From Legionella septentrionalis (GTDB lineage: Bacteria; Pseudomonadota; Gammaproteobacteria; Legionellales; Legionellaceae), in the NCBI RefSeq assembly GCF_003989745.1, contig NZ_RZGS01000011.1, forward strand, positions 1-64,000: a stretch of 64,000 nucleotides of DNA, in the 5' to 3' direction. This document shows positions 19,761-29,657 of this stretch, piece by piece. Every line of letters begins with the position of its first letter. The first letter of the stretch is position 1. A program made the position numbers and the translations under genes. The notes under the pieces were generated by a model. The model saw only the letters and a list, made by a program, of their open reading frames with translations. It was not told where the DNA came from and searched no databases.

Positions 19761-20612
19761 TTATTCAGTTTCTGCTGCAAAGTCTGCTGGTGAGTATAGA
19801 GCTTCAGCCGCTGGTTCTTCAACCTGGTTTATACTTTTTTCTAAATCTTTGAAATTCCATAAAGCTTGATCCATGAGTTGGCTCGGTTTGATGCTCTGCA
19901 GGGCATGCAGTATGTTGCTTGGCACTTTGGGGTTTTCTTCAGCTAATTGATCAATCAAGCGGCCGATGCGTTTCCTGGCAAGGTTTTCCTGTGAGCCACA
20001 TAAATTACATGGAATGATAGGAAAGTTTTGTTCTTCGGCAAAGGTGATGATGTCGCGTTCTTGCACGTAACACATGGGGCGGATCACAATGTGTTTTTTG
20101 TTATCGCTAAGCAACTTAGGCGGCATGGAGCGAATATCACCATTGTATAGAATTGACATCAGCAAAGTCCGCACTAAATCATCGCGGTGATGGCCCAGGG
20201 CAATTTTATTATACCCATGTTCTTCTGCATAACGATAAATAATTCCACGTCTAAGCCTTGAGCAAAGCGAGCAATAAGTTTTGCCCTCGGGTATTTTTTC
20301 CTTAACAATGCTGTACGTATCGCGGCTTAGAATTTCATGCGGAATGCTGCGTTCTTGCAGCCAGGCGCGCAGCCTGCTGTCATCCCAGCCGGGCTGTGCT
20401 TGATCCAGCGTGAAGGCAAACAATTCGAATTTTTTGTTGGAGCGAATGCGTAAAGTGTGCAGCAAGGTTAGCAGCGTAAATGAATCCTTTCCTCCGGACA
20501 GACAAAGCATCACGCGATCACCGCGTTGAATCATATTAAAATCAGCAATTGCTTTGCCAGTGTAGTGCAATAATTTTTTTTCTGTAGGGGAGGGTGCCGA
20601 TGCCATATTCAT
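19761..20612 (-). CDS. ttcA: tRNA 2-thiocytidine(32) synthetase TtcA
   Basis: The enzyme inserts sulfur at cytidine 32 of certain tRNAs using ATP and a [4Fe-4S] cluster. From the start chosen, it is 283 residues. The PP-loop SGGKDS is at residues 39-44. The cluster cysteines appear in TYCSLCSR and IPCNLCGS, and [12 protein letters not shown] is also conserved. The frame is open to a TTG at 20660, but those 16 residues are not family-like. The ATG at 20612 (or 20606) better matches the start of homologues, where AIADFNMI lies near the N-terminus. It is downstream of tolC on the same strand. Confidence 0.93.
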   Translation of the reverse strand: MNMASAPSPTEKKLLHYTGKAIADFNMIQRGDRVMLCLSGGKDSFTLLTLLHTLRIRSNKKFELFAFTLDQAQPGWDDSRLRAWLQERSIPHEILSRDTYSIVKEKIPEGKTYCSLCSRLRRGIIYRYAEEHGYNKIALGHHRDDLVRTLLMSILYNGDIRSMPPKLLSDNKKHIVIRPMCYVQERDIITFAEEQNFPIIPCNLCGSQENLARKRIGRLIDQLAEENPKVPSNILHALQSIKPSQLMDQALWNFKDLEKSINQVEEPAAEALYSPADFAAETE

Positions 20613-20732
20613 TCCGGTTAGTTGCTGGTTGAGACTTAATAAGTCAGGGCTGCTTAACAAAACGCTGCATTTTATATAAAAAATGCCTGGTGAGCAAAAT
20701 AGATGAGAAAAAAATATTCAGATTGCGCACTG

Positions 20733-20760
20733 CGGAAGAAGCTTAAGATTGCTTCTTCCG
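20733..20760 (-). terminator. Perfect hairpin spanning the tolC stop codon
   Basis: CGGAAGAAGC (20733-20742) and GCTTCTTCCG (20751-20760) form a ten-base-pair perfect stem with an 8-nt loop that contains the tolC stop. Downstream on the minus strand a T-rich run (ATATTTTTTTCTC) occurs after about 15 nt. It may act as a terminator or a 3'-end stabiliser for the tolC mRNA. Confidence 0.5.
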
Positions 20761-22215
20761 GCATTTTGTTGCACAGGATTTCTTTGCAGGGGCTAGCGCA
20801 TCGATGCGCGTGGTTGCCAGCCAGGAGTTCACTTCCTCCAAATCACTGACATTAAGAGAGCCTGCCAAATATTTTAAATTTAAGATGGCGTTGATCAAGC
20901 GATATTGATCGGATGCCAATTGTTCTTGGGCTTCAAACAAACGTTGTTGTGCATTGACCACATCCACCATGGTACGCGTGCCTACTTGAAATTGTGCTTC
21001 TGTACTTTCCAATGAATTTTGTTGCGAGATGACGGTTTGCCGGTCTGCTTTTACTTTACTGATTCCCTCATTTATGGTGTTGAAAGCAATCTGGCTATTG
21101 GTCACCACGTCCCGGTAAGCCATTTCCATGCGTTCACTGGATGCTTGGAAATTATATTGTGCTTGCCTGGTTTGCGATTCCACCAAGCCTCCCTGGTAAA
21201 ATGGAAAATTCATGGCAATAGCCACATTCGAGCTCGCTTGGGAGGATGGCACGAAAAAGTTGCTTGCACCGCCACTGTTATGCGTTTTACCGGTATTTCC
21301 CTGCAGCGCAAACGTAGGCCAGTTTCCTGCGGTTTGCGCTTTAATGTTTTCGCGGGAAGCCTGCATGCTAAACTTTGCTGCCAGAAGTTTGTAATTTTGT
21401 TTCAAGCCAGCCGATACCCATTCATTGGCATCATTCGGTTCGGGTTTAATTAGGGGGATTTCACTGTTACGCAACGGGACTAGATACTCGTAGACATGAT
21501 TAGTGAGTTTGCTTAAATTTTCATTTTGGTTGATTTGATTATTGCGGGCAGCAATCACTTCTGCCACGGATTGATCATAGGCAGCTTGGGCTTCATAAAC
21601 GGAAGTTATGGCATCAAGCCCCACATTAAAACGCTGCTGCGCCTGTTCAAGCTGTCTTTTATTGGCTCTTAATTTGGCTTCAGCAAAATTTAAAGTATCT
21701 CTGGCGAACAATACTTCAAAATAGGCTCTTGCTGTGCGCAAAATTAAATCCTGAGCCGCATCGTTAAAGGTAGCATGCGCGGCTTTGACCGAAGCTTTGG
21801 CTTGCTGCACCAGCGCCCAGGATTGATAGTTAAAAATAGCTTGGGAAGCAGTAAGCTGCCATTGGTTGCTGTTGTATGTTTGTTCGGTGGAAAAGCCGCC
21901 GGCTCTGACTCGAATTACATTACGGCTGGATTGTGCGTTGGCTCCAAGCTGAGGCAGCAAAGCGGCTTGAGCTTGTGGCAAAACCTCACTGTTTGCCATA
22001 AATGTGCTGTAGGCAGACTTAAAGGTGGGATCATTTTCCAGGGCATGCCGATAAACATCCATTAAATCGGTAGCTTTAACCGGGCCGGTAAAAGCAAGCA
22101 GCAAAAAAAACCAACCCTTAGTTTTAGCGTGGTTTTGCACGATCGACTTGGTTAACAATCTATCCAATGTTGGAGTGGAGAATTTGTTAACAAGCTTCGA
22201 GAGCATTTCTTTCAT
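20743..22215 (-). CDS. tolC: TolC-family outer membrane efflux channel
   Basis: The product is 490 residues. A hydrophobic segment near 33-48 (GWFFLLLAFTGPVKA) ends in a signal-peptidase-like site, leaving a long N-region. The mature protein shows two outer membrane efflux protein repeats: DLMDVYRHALENDPTFKSA opens the first, and the long helical segments (QQRFNVGLDAITSVYEAQA; AQFQVGTRTMVDVVNAQQ) are TolC hallmarks. It forms the trimeric exit duct for RND pumps and type I secretion. The partner RND operon at 47034-51436 has no outer membrane gene of its own, so this is a plausible partner (inference). It starts 12 bp after pcm, in the pcm-tolC order I associate with Legionella. Confidence 0.93.
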   Translation of the reverse strand: MKEMLSKLVNKFSTPTLDRLLTKSIVQNHAKTKGWFFLLLAFTGPVKATDLMDVYRHALENDPTFKSAYSTFMANSEVLPQAQAALLPQLGANAQSSRNVIRVRAGGFSTEQTYNSNQWQLTASQAIFNYQSWALVQQAKASVKAAHATFNDAAQDLILRTARAYFEVLFARDTLNFAEAKLRANKRQLEQAQQRFNVGLDAITSVYEAQAAYDQSVAEVIAARNNQINQNENLSKLTNHVYEYLVPLRNSEIPLIKPEPNDANEWVSAGLKQNYKLLAAKFSMQASRENIKAQTAGNWPTFALQGNTGKTHNSGGASNFFVPSSQASSNVAIAMNFPFYQGGLVESQTRQAQYNFQASSERMEMAYRDVVTNSQIAFNTINEGISKVKADRQTVISQQNSLESTEAQFQVGTRTMVDVVNAQQRLFEAQEQLASDQYRLINAILNLKYLAGSLNVSDLEEVNSWLATTRIDALAPAKKSCATKCRKKQS

Positions 22216-22226
22216 CTAAGCTAATC

Positions 22227-22880
22227 CTAGAAAACAAATTCTTTACGTTTTAATTTATCTATCAATGGCGGAAGATTGGTCTCAAAAAGGAGTTTTGCTT
22301 GCCAGGTTCCGTTATGGCTCAATTCATGCAGCTGGGCCTGCATAACCGGTTCGCGGCCAATGATTGCGAATAGCCTGCCGCCCGGTAAAACTTGTAAGCG
22401 ATGCGTATCAGTCAACGCCTCAAGCGCTCCGGTGAACACTACTACATCATAAGGGGCTTTATCAAGCCAGCCGGACGAGGCATCGCCTGTCAGTAATTCC
22501 ACGTTGCTGCAATCATGGGCAGTTAGTTTTCGTTTTGCATTCGCCGTAAAATCGGCAAAATAATCGATGCTAATTACTTTTTTACACAAGCGGCTTAATA
22601 AAGCGGTTAAAAAGCCGGTGCCTGTGCCCACTTCAAGCACGGTTTCATTGCCTTTTAAGGCCAGTGTTTGCAATAAGCTGGCTTCTTCCAAAGGTGTCAT
22701 CATTCGTTGCTGATGATCCAACTTGATTTGCATATCGCTGTAGGCAAATGACTTGAACTCATTGGGAACAAAGTTCTCGCGTGGAAGTAACTTAAAGAGA
22801 TCAAGTATTTTCTCATCAAGAACATCCCCGGTACGCAATTGTTGCGCGATCATATTATTGCATGCAATCTGACTACTCAT
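22227..22880 (-). CDS. pcm: Protein-L-isoaspartate O-methyltransferase-like protein
   Basis: The product is 218 residues. The SAM-binding Rossmann motif is VLEVGTGTGFLTALLS (motif I), followed by VISIDYFADF and YDVVVFTGALE. The opening NNMIAQQLRTGDVLDEKIL and FVPNEFKSFAYSD are typical of the PCMT family. The enzyme repairs isoaspartyl residues in aged proteins, though some family members in this position may have diverged. The ATG at 22880 follows GGTGAG, and an upstream in-frame start adds 18 unconserved residues. It is followed by tolC after 12 bp. Confidence 0.88.
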   Translation of the reverse strand: MSSQIACNNMIAQQLRTGDVLDEKILDLFKLLPRENFVPNEFKSFAYSDMQIKLDHQQRMMTPLEEASLLQTLALKGNETVLEVGTGTGFLTALLSRLCKKVISIDYFADFTANAKRKLTAHDCSNVELLTGDASSGWLDKAPYDVVVFTGALEALTDTHRLQVLPGGRLFAIIGREPVMQAQLHELSHNGTWQAKLLFETNLPPLIDKLKRKEFVF

Positions 22881-22979
22881 GAAGCTCACCACTGGACAAT
22901 TGATTAGGTTAAAACGTTGGCGCGATTTTAGCAAGAATTATAAAAAGACGCATTATTTCTGGGAAAATGAATAGAAAAG

Positions 22980-22999
22980 AAGGCATTTTTTTATGCCTT
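22980..22999 (+). terminator. Short terminator-like hairpin upstream of pcm
   Basis: AAGGCAT and ATGCCTT flank a loop of T residues in the gap between pcm and the DUF1566 gene. The stem is seven base pairs. Its role is uncertain because both flanking genes are on the minus strand. Confidence 0.3.
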
Positions 23000-23065
23000 G
23001 CCAAATTCAGCACAGGGCAAAACAAAGCGATGAACGACTGCGGAATTAAATAACTATGGGATGTG

Positions 23066-23097
23066 GCCTAGCAGCCTGGAGTGCCTGGATGCTAGGC
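23066..23097 (-). terminator. Hairpin downstream of the DUF1566 gene
   Basis: GCCTAGCA and TGCTAGGC are perfect 8-bp arms around a 16-nt loop, starting 8 nt beyond the stop at 23105 on the minus strand. There is no clear T tract on that strand, so it may be a weak terminator. Confidence 0.4.
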
Positions 23098-23104
23098 TTT
23101 ATTA

Positions 23105-24355
23105 TTAATCTTGTGCAGGAGACATCAGGCGCACGCAACGCACCTTGGCCGGAATGGTTTTTGTTTGTTCATCCCAGCCTGCATCGCGTCCATAGGGAGG
23201 GGTAGAGACCACATAGGCAATATTAGCCCCCTCTTGGGAAGTGCCATCGGTAGAACTCCAATAATCACCGTGCAAATGAGCATCTTCAAGTTTGCTATTA
23301 TTTTGCATGATGCAAGAAAGCTGCTCTACGGCGGGGAGGAACCAATCGTTATAACAGACTTGCGCTCCCGCTCTACAAGGTTTGCGGCCATTGCTGTCGA
23401 TACTAAATTGGCTGCAAGCCCAGGCTGCGTATGAAAACATCGAACCATTGCCGTATGCAGCCAAAATATTTCGGGTGTTGGCGGCTCCATCCAAAAAACT
23501 GGATGCAATTACGCCTTCAGGGCTTTCTGGGCTGGGCGTCCAAGGCTCATTGGGCAAGTCAGACACGGCTACAATCAATTTCAATTTTTTTGGCTTTTCC
23601 AAGCACCCTATTTCTCCTCCGAATGCTTTATTGCCGATTTCCAATGCACTCAATTTGGTTTTAAGGTGTGTTGTATTATCGCCGGCAATATCCAAAATGG
23701 CATTGGAAATTTTTTGTTCTTTGTCTGCTGCAAATTCAAGCGTGCAACTTTTGCCTGGCGCAACACTTGTGCATGTATTTTTTGTTTCAGCGAGCAGTTT
23801 CTCGTTACGGATGTTTTGGGGTAGCTGGGATTGGATGTTGGTTGCTGTGATGTCGGTGGAGTCATTATGGATTGTTAATTTGCCTACACCATTTGTAAGG
23901 GTTAACGTCCCATCTATGCTGAGTTTGGCGTTTTGTAGCGGGGGAGTGATGTTGATGCGCAAACGCATGGATTGGTCGCTTGGTTCATAACAAGTGTTTT
24001 TCCCTGGTTCGCATAATACCGGCCCGTTGTTTATATCTGCCAGCAATTTTTCGCCATTAATGGTTAAGATTAAATTACAAGACTGTTTTGGTGCAAGCAG
24101 CATGATTTGTTTGCAACTGTTTTTTTCAAACGTTTGCGTAATCCCGGTTAAGGGGGTTAGTTTTAGCACTTTTTCCGTGGCTGAAGCATTAGTGATTTTA
24201 TATTTTAAAACCGATACTGTGTTTGCCGGCATAGAAAGTTTGCCGGGCGTAAGCGGTTTAAACGCAATGTCCACGGTTTCACAATGCGCTGGCGTGTTTG
24301 CCAGAATCATTAAGGGGGTAGCGATAAGCAATGGTTTAATCAGGTTGTTCTTCAT
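23105..24355 (-). CDS. Secreted protein with Ig-like N-terminal repeats and a DUF1566/Lcl C-terminal domain
   Basis: The product is 416 residues. A signal peptide (about 1-25, ending AHC) is followed by two repeats of a beta-rich module of about 100 residues, each with paired Cys (KNSCKQIMLLAPKQSCNL; KNTCTSVAPGKSCTLEF). These resemble Ig-like anchor domains of surface proteins. The last 160 residues contain DWFLPAVEQLSCIMQ, GDYWSSTDG and KVRCVRLM, the pattern of the DUF1566/Lcl C-terminal domain (found in the Legionella collagen-like adhesin). It is probably a surface or periplasmic protein. An AAGGA site precedes the ATG. It lies directly downstream of the major OMP gene, and the two may be co-transcribed. 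Confidence 0.8.
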   Translation of the reverse strand: MKNNLIKPLLIATPLMILANTPAHCETVDIAFKPLTPGKLSMPANTVSVLKYKITNASATEKVLKLTPLTGITQTFEKNSCKQIMLLAPKQSCNLILTINGEKLLADINNGPVLCEPGKNTCYEPSDQSMRLRINITPPLQNAKLSIDGTLTLTNGVGKLTIHNDSTDITATNIQSQLPQNIRNEKLLAETKNTCTSVAPGKSCTLEFAADKEQKISNAILDIAGDNTTHLKTKLSALEIGNKAFGGEIGCLEKPKKLKLIVAVSDLPNEPWTPSPESPEGVIASSFLDGAANTRNILAAYGNGSMFSYAAWACSQFSIDSNGRKPCRAGAQVCYNDWFLPAVEQLSCIMQNNSKLEDAHLHGDYWSSTDGTSQEGANIAYVVSTPPYGRDAGWDEQTKTIPAKVRCVRLMSPAQD

Positions 24356-24394
24356 TTTTTATCCTTAAAAATTCAGGGTCAAAGCAACGAGTTG

Positions 24395-25378
24395 TCAGGC
24401 TAAATTACCAGTCCATTTTAAACCTGCTTGTATGCCCTGCGCTCCAAAGTCGGATTCCCCGGCACTTGCTTGCGGATTAGACAAAAATGGTGATAAATAA
24501 TCAAACCATAAATACCCGAAGTTAAATATTAAATCACCATAAGCGCCGAGGTAGTGATAATTCACACCCAGTCTTGCTTCCATTTCAGGAACGAGCGCTG
24601 TGCGGCTTGAGGTGACGGAGGAAAAATTAGTGGGTGAAAAAATAAATGTGCTTGCGTTGGCGAAGTTCATCTTGCTTGCGCCTGCAAGCAGTGCAGCAGC
24701 GCCTTGGCCATAAACTTCGATGCCATGGCCTAAGTCATAATTTAACTCTGCTCCAAACCGTGGACCAAATCCTCGATATTTTGCATTAAACCCTGCATTG
24801 CTGACGGCATAAAGACCGAAAGTGGGGGACAAAACTTCGGCCTGAAAGGTAAGCGGTATATTCATTGCGGCATATTGCGCACCACCGTGAAAACGAATTT
24901 TTGTAGCAGTGCCAAAGTTGACGGTTTGGCCTAACTCCAAATTCACGGCATCCCATGCAGGCTCGATGGTATAATAGTCATTCTCGGTTAAATTGCCGCC
25001 TATGAAGCCGGTAAAAACTGAAGATACGGCAAATTGGGTGTCTTTATGGCCAAGATGATACCAATTAAGATTGAGATCATTGCCCGTGTTGAATTGATAA
25101 GCTCCTTCCAGTTTAAAACTCAAGCTCCAATTAGGATTATTGGGCACAAAAAATTCAGAGGTACCCGTTGCCGTGGGTTGTTCGGAAGTTTCTACCCACC
25201 CCAATGCATTATCATAAGTTGGTTTTAAATAAAGGGCTTGAATGCCAAAAGACCACTGGTTTGCTGGGCAAGGAACCGAGGCGATTCCCGGCGTGCAGGA
25301 ATTTCCCATGTTTCCCGCCAGCCCCTGATGCATCCCCAGTATGAGAAGGCTGCTCACTATCGTTTTAATTTTATTCAT
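24395..25378 (-). CDS. Legionella-type major outer membrane protein (PF05150-like)
   Basis: The product is 327 residues. A signal peptide (1-21, ending GLA) is followed by an N-terminal Cys pair region (SCTPGIASVPCPANQWSFG) and a beta-barrel with alternating aromatic strands. Segments such as QALYLKPTYDNALGWVET, NLNWYHLGHKD and the final GLKWTGNLA are characteristic of the Legionella OMP family of abundant porin-like proteins. This family is largely restricted to Legionellales and is one of the main reasons for the taxonomic suggestion. An AAGGGA site precedes the ATG. It is divergent from kbl across 205 bp. Confidence 0.88.
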   Translation of the reverse strand: MNKIKTIVSSLLILGMHQGLAGNMGNSCTPGIASVPCPANQWSFGIQALYLKPTYDNALGWVETSEQPTATGTSEFFVPNNPNWSLSFKLEGAYQFNTGNDLNLNWYHLGHKDTQFAVSSVFTGFIGGNLTENDYYTIEPAWDAVNLELGQTVNFGTATKIRFHGGAQYAAMNIPLTFQAEVLSPTFGLYAVSNAGFNAKYRGFGPRFGAELNYDLGHGIEVYGQGAAALLAGASKMNFANASTFIFSPTNFSSVTSSRTALVPEMEARLGVNYHYLGAYGDLIFNFGYLWFDYLSPFLSNPQASAGESDFGAQGIQAGLKWTGNLA

Positions 25379-25583
25379 ATTTTTTTATTCCCTTAAATTT
25401 GTCCTATCTATGCATGCATTAGTGAAAAAAAGCAATAGCTCATTGCAATTATCTATAGACTTGTGAGAAACAACATTTGTTTGCAGTTTGCTTCAATACA
25501 TAGCAAATGACGAACGGTCATAGTGCAGCTGTGTAAAATTTGTTATCATCGGTAATTTTTATGCGACGCAAAAGGAGATTCTT

Positions 25584-26768
25584 GTGGATGGTCGTTTTAT
25601 TGAATTTTTACAAAATGAGTTGCATACCCTAAAAGAGGAAGGTTTATACAAGCCAGAACGAGTAATCAGCAGCCAGCAACAAGCCGAAGTTGAAGTCAAT
25701 CATGAAGAAGTCATTAATTTGTGCGCCAATAATTATCTCGGTCTTGCCAATCATGCGGAATTGATTGCAGAAGGGCAACGTGCGCTTGCCCAATATGGTT
25801 ATGGCATGGCGTCAGTTCGCTTCATTTGCGGTACGCAAACTCCCCATAAGCAATTAGAGAAAAAGATCAGCACGTTTTTAGGCAAGGAAGATACCATTTT
25901 ATATTCATCTTGCTTTGATGCAAACACAGGACTTTTTGAGACTTTATTAGGTCCTGAAGATGCCATCATCAGTGACGCCTTAAATCATGCCAGCATCATT
26001 GATGGCGTGCGTTTGTGCAAGGCACAGCGCTATCGCTATGCAAATAATGATATGAAAGATTTGGAAACGCAACTGCAGGCTGCAAAAGATGCACGTTTCC
26101 GTTTAATCGCGACTGATGGCGTATTTTCGATGGATGGCATTCTTGCCAATCTTCCTGCAATTTGTGAATTGGCAGAGAAATACCGTGCACTGGTCATGGT
26201 AGATGATTCGCATGCAGTAGGATTTATCGGTGCAACCGGCCGCGGCACTCCAGAATACTTTGATGTATCGCAGCAAGTTGATATCGTTACAGGCACTTTG
26301 GGTAAGGCACTTGGTGGAGCTTCTGGCGGCTACACTGCTGGGAATGCTGTAATTGTGGATTGGCTGCGGCAGCGCTCGCGCCCTTATCTCTTCTCCAATA
26401 CATTGGCACCAGTGATTGCGCAAACATCCATTGCCGTACTGGATCTTTTAGAACGTAACCAGGATTTGCTCAAAAAACTGCAGCGCAACAGCGACTATTT
26501 CCGCGCCGGGTTGAGTAAACTGGGCTTTAAATTAATCCCTGGTGAGCATCCCATTATCCCGGTCATGTTGGGCGATGCGGCTTTGGCGGCACGCATGGCA
26601 CAACGTTTGTTAGTCGAAGGGATTTATGTAGTCGGTTTTTCTTTCCCGGTCGTGCCGAAAGGCATGGCTCGCATCCGTACGCAAATGTCGGCCGCATTGG
26701 AATTGCATCATTTAGACAAAGCATTGGCAGCTTTCGAGAAAGTAGGGCAAGAATTAAGCGTAATTTGA
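25584..26768 (+). CDS. kbl: 2-amino-3-ketobutyrate CoA ligase (glycine C-acetyltransferase)
   Basis: This PLP enzyme converts 2-amino-3-ketobutyrate plus CoA to glycine and acetyl-CoA. The product is 394 residues (E. coli 398). [11 protein letters not shown] is the family N-terminal block, [17 protein letters not shown] binds the cofactor, and the Schiff-base lysine is in [14 protein letters not shown]. The start is GTG at 25584, set by the AAAGGAG site 8 bp upstream. No in-frame ATG fits. The next gene, tdh, supplies its substrate. Confidence 0.97.
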   Translation: MDGRFIEFLQNELHTLKEEGLYKPERVISSQQQAEVEVNHEEVINLCANNYLGLANHAELIAEGQRALAQYGYGMASVRFICGTQTPHKQLEKKISTFLGKEDTILYSSCFDANTGLFETLLGPEDAIISDALNHASIIDGVRLCKAQRYRYANNDMKDLETQLQAAKDARFRLIATDGVFSMDGILANLPAICELAEKYRALVMVDDSHAVGFIGATGRGTPEYFDVSQQVDIVTGTLGKALGGASGGYTAGNAVIVDWLRQRSRPYLFSNTLAPVIAQTSIAVLDLLERNQDLLKKLQRNSDYFRAGLSKLGFKLIPGEHPIIPVMLGDAALAARMAQRLLVEGIYVVGFSFPVVPKGMARIRTQMSAALELHHLDKALAAFEKVGQELSVI

Positions 26769-26795
26769 GTATGTACCGTTAAGATTAGAGGCAAT

Positions 26796-27821
26796 ATGAA
26801 ATCATTAGTCAAGGCAAAACGTGAACCGGGTATTTGGATGCAAGAGGTTGCAGTTCCAGAATATGGCGTCAATGATGTATTAATCAAGATTAAGAAAACT
26901 GCGATTTGTGGTACGGACATCCACATTTACTCATGGGATGATTGGGCTAAAGCCACCATACCCGTCCCAATGAGCGTGGGTCACGAGTTTTGTGGTGAAA
27001 TTGTGGCGGTAGGGCGCGAAGTACAAGGGTTGGTTCCAGGCCAACGCGTTTCGGGAGAAGGACACATCACTTGCGGACTTTGCCGCAATTGCCGGGCCGG
27101 AAAAAGACATTTATGCCGCAATACAATAGGCGTGGGAGTGAATCGTCCAGGCAGTTTTGCGGAGTATTTAGCGTTGCCGGCCAGTAATGTTTTACCCTTG
27201 CCAGACAATATTACGGATGAACAAGCGGCTGTTTTAGACCCATTGGGCAATGCTACTCATTGTGCTTTGGCATTTGATGTAGTCGGCGAAGATGTGTTGA
27301 TCACCGGTGCCGGTCCCATCGGCATCATGGCTGCGGCAATTGTGCGTCATATTGGCGCCCGGCATGTCGTTATCACGGACATTAACGATTATCGCTTGGG
27401 GCTTGCGCGTGAAATGGGCGTAACCCGTGCAGTCAATATCAAATATCAAAATCTTAACGAGGTGATGGCTGAACTTGGGATGACGGAAGGCTTTGATGTA
27501 GGTTTGGAAATGTCAGGGAATCCCATGGCTTTAAACGATATGGTGCGCACCATGAATCATGGCGGGCGAATTGCACTGCTTGGAATTCCTCCACAAGAAA
27601 CCCCTGTTAACTGGAATGAAGTCATTTTTAAAGGGTTAGTCATCAAAGGTATTTACGGGCGCGAAATGTATGAAACTTGGTATAAAATGATTGCCATGCT
27701 GCAAAGTGGTTTGGACATATCGCCCGTTATCACGCATCATTTTCCAGTTAGCGATTATCAAAATGCTTTTCAAATTATGGCATCCGGACAATCGGGTAAA
27801 GTGATTTTGGATTGGTCCTAA
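26796..27821 (+). CDS. tdh: L-threonine 3-dehydrogenase
   Basis: The enzyme oxidises L-threonine with NAD+ to 2-amino-3-ketobutyrate, which Kbl cleaves. The product is 341 residues, the E. coli length. The catalytic zinc site is in [11 protein letters not shown] and GHEFCGEIV. The structural zinc site has the Cys cluster [15 protein letters not shown]. The Rossmann fold is [15 protein letters not shown]. It is 27 bp after kbl, the usual kbl-tdh operon. Confidence 0.98.
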   Translation: MKSLVKAKREPGIWMQEVAVPEYGVNDVLIKIKKTAICGTDIHIYSWDDWAKATIPVPMSVGHEFCGEIVAVGREVQGLVPGQRVSGEGHITCGLCRNCRAGKRHLCRNTIGVGVNRPGSFAEYLALPASNVLPLPDNITDEQAAVLDPLGNATHCALAFDVVGEDVLITGAGPIGIMAAAIVRHIGARHVVITDINDYRLGLAREMGVTRAVNIKYQNLNEVMAELGMTEGFDVGLEMSGNPMALNDMVRTMNHGGRIALLGIPPQETPVNWNEVIFKGLVIKGIYGREMYETWYKMIAMLQSGLDISPVITHHFPVSDYQNAFQIMASGQSGKVILDWS

Positions 27822-27850
27822 TTAACCCAGTATTGAACAGGTAGATTTAT

Positions 27851-29524
27851 ATGTCGCAATACATTTTTACCATGAACCGCGTCAGCAAGATCGTTGAAAA
27901 TCAGCGGTTCATTTTAAAAGATATTTCATTAAGTTTTTTCCCAGGCGCTAAAATCGGCGTTTTGGGATTAAATGGATCTGGAAAGTCCACTTTGCTGCGA
28001 ATCATGGCAGGTGTGGACCAGCAATTTCAAGGCGAAGCTCGCCCTCAACCCGGAATCAAAATCGGCTATTTGGCGCAAGAGCCGGAAGTCGATCCCAGTA
28101 AAACGGTACGGGAAGTGGTGGAAGAAGCTGTTACCGATATGAAAAATAAATTGCAGCGCTTTGATGAAATCAGCATGTTATTTGCTGAGCCGATGAGCGA
28201 TGAAGAAATGACTAAACTCCTCGCTGAGCAAGGCGAGCTGCAACAAGCCATTGAAGCTGGCGGTGGTTGGGAATTGCAGCGTACATTGGATGTCGCTGCC
28301 GATGCCTTGCGTTTACCCGATTGGGATACCAAGGTGGACGTGCTTTCAGGAGGCGAGCGAAGACGGGTGGCTTTATGCCGCTTGCTATTGTCCAACCCTG
28401 ACATGTTACTGCTGGATGAGCCGACAAACCATCTGGATGCCGAAAGTGTCGCGTGGCTCGAACGGTTTTTGGAAGAATTCCCTGGTACAGTGGTTGCCGT
28501 AACCCATGATAGATATTTCCTGGATAATGCAGCGGAATGGATTCTCGAGCTTGATAGAGGTGAAGGCATTCCTTACAAAGGAAATTATACGGCTTGGCTT
28601 GAGCAAAAAAACGCTCGTCTTGAAGCAGAACAAAAACAACAGGCATCCCACGAGCGCGCCATCAAAGCCGAGCTTGAGTGGGTAAGAACGTCTCCTAAAG
28701 GCCGGCATGCGAAGAATAAAGCGCGTCTGGCCCGTTTTGAAGAATTAAATTCCAAAGAATTCCAAAAACGCAATGAAACCAATGAATTATATATTCCACC
28801 TGGTGAACGCTTGGGGGATTTGGTGCTCGAAGGAAATCATTTACGAAAAAGCTATGGCGATCGTTTGCTTTTCGATGATTTGAATTTCGCCTTACCCAAA
28901 GGCGGAGTGCTTGGCATTATAGGACCGAACGGTGCTGGGAAATCCACTTTCCTGAAAATGATCACCGGACAAATTTCTCCTGATGCAGGTGAGCTTCGTA
29001 TCGGCGAAACCGTCAATTTGGCTTATGTGGATCAATTGCGTGATCATTTGGATGATCATAAAACGGTTTGGGAAGAAATTACGGATGGCCATGATGTCAT
29101 TCAAGTGGGTTCCTTCCAGATGCCTTCACGCGCTTATGTCGGCCGCTTCAATTTTAAAGGTACGGATCAGCAGAAGAAGATGGTGCAATTATCTGGAGGG
29201 GAGCGTAACCGCGTGCACCTTGCTAAATTGCTCAAACGCGGGGGTAACGTTTTATTACTCGACGAACCCAGTAATGATTTGGACGTTGAAACCTTGCGTG
29301 CACTTGAAGATGCTATTTTAAGCTTCCCGGGTTGTGCGATCGTCATTTCGCATGATCGCTGGTTCCTGGATCGCATTTGTACGCATTTCATGGCTTTTGA
29401 AGGTGAATCGCAAGTGGTCTTTATAGAAGGAAATTACAGCGATTATGAAGAAGACAGGAAACGTCGCCTCGGTGATAAAGCCAATCGTCCTTCACGGATC
29501 AAGTATCGAAGATTAAATACTTGA
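27851..29524 (+). CDS. ettA: Energy-dependent translational throttle protein EttA (ABC-F)
   Basis: This is a soluble ABC-F ATPase that binds the ribosomal E site and gates entry into elongation depending on the ATP/ADP ratio. The product is 557 residues (E. coli 555). The first ABC domain has GLNGSGKST and LSGGERRRVALC. The linker region about 240-310 carries the charged helices (RTSPKGRHAKNKARLARFEEL). The second domain has GPNGAGKST and LSGGERNRVHLA. There are no membrane segments. It lies 29 bp after tdh and may share its transcript. Confidence 0.97.
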   Translation: MSQYIFTMNRVSKIVENQRFILKDISLSFFPGAKIGVLGLNGSGKSTLLRIMAGVDQQFQGEARPQPGIKIGYLAQEPEVDPSKTVREVVEEAVTDMKNKLQRFDEISMLFAEPMSDEEMTKLLAEQGELQQAIEAGGGWELQRTLDVAADALRLPDWDTKVDVLSGGERRRVALCRLLLSNPDMLLLDEPTNHLDAESVAWLERFLEEFPGTVVAVTHDRYFLDNAAEWILELDRGEGIPYKGNYTAWLEQKNARLEAEQKQQASHERAIKAELEWVRTSPKGRHAKNKARLARFEELNSKEFQKRNETNELYIPPGERLGDLVLEGNHLRKSYGDRLLFDDLNFALPKGGVLGIIGPNGAGKSTFLKMITGQISPDAGELRIGETVNLAYVDQLRDHLDDHKTVWEEITDGHDVIQVGSFQMPSRAYVGRFNFKGTDQQKKMVQLSGGERNRVHLAKLLKRGGNVLLLDEPSNDLDVETLRALEDAILSFPGCAIVISHDRWFLDRICTHFMAFEGESQVVFIEGNYSDYEEDRKRRLGDKANRPSRIKYRRLNT

Positions 29525-29657
29525 TGTTTTCTATTCTTTTCCTTCTTTAAATTGGTAGAGATCGCCAATGAAAGTCCATATAATCTCTTCTCTTCAGGAG
29601 AAGGGATTTAAGGGACAGGGGGGAATAAGTTTATTAAATTTAAGAGGATTCTCTTTC

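Noticed and set aside
23382-23990. 202-residue plus-strand frame opposite the DUF1566 protein
   Set aside because: The minus frame has a signal peptide, domain motifs and a ribosome site. The plus frame has none.
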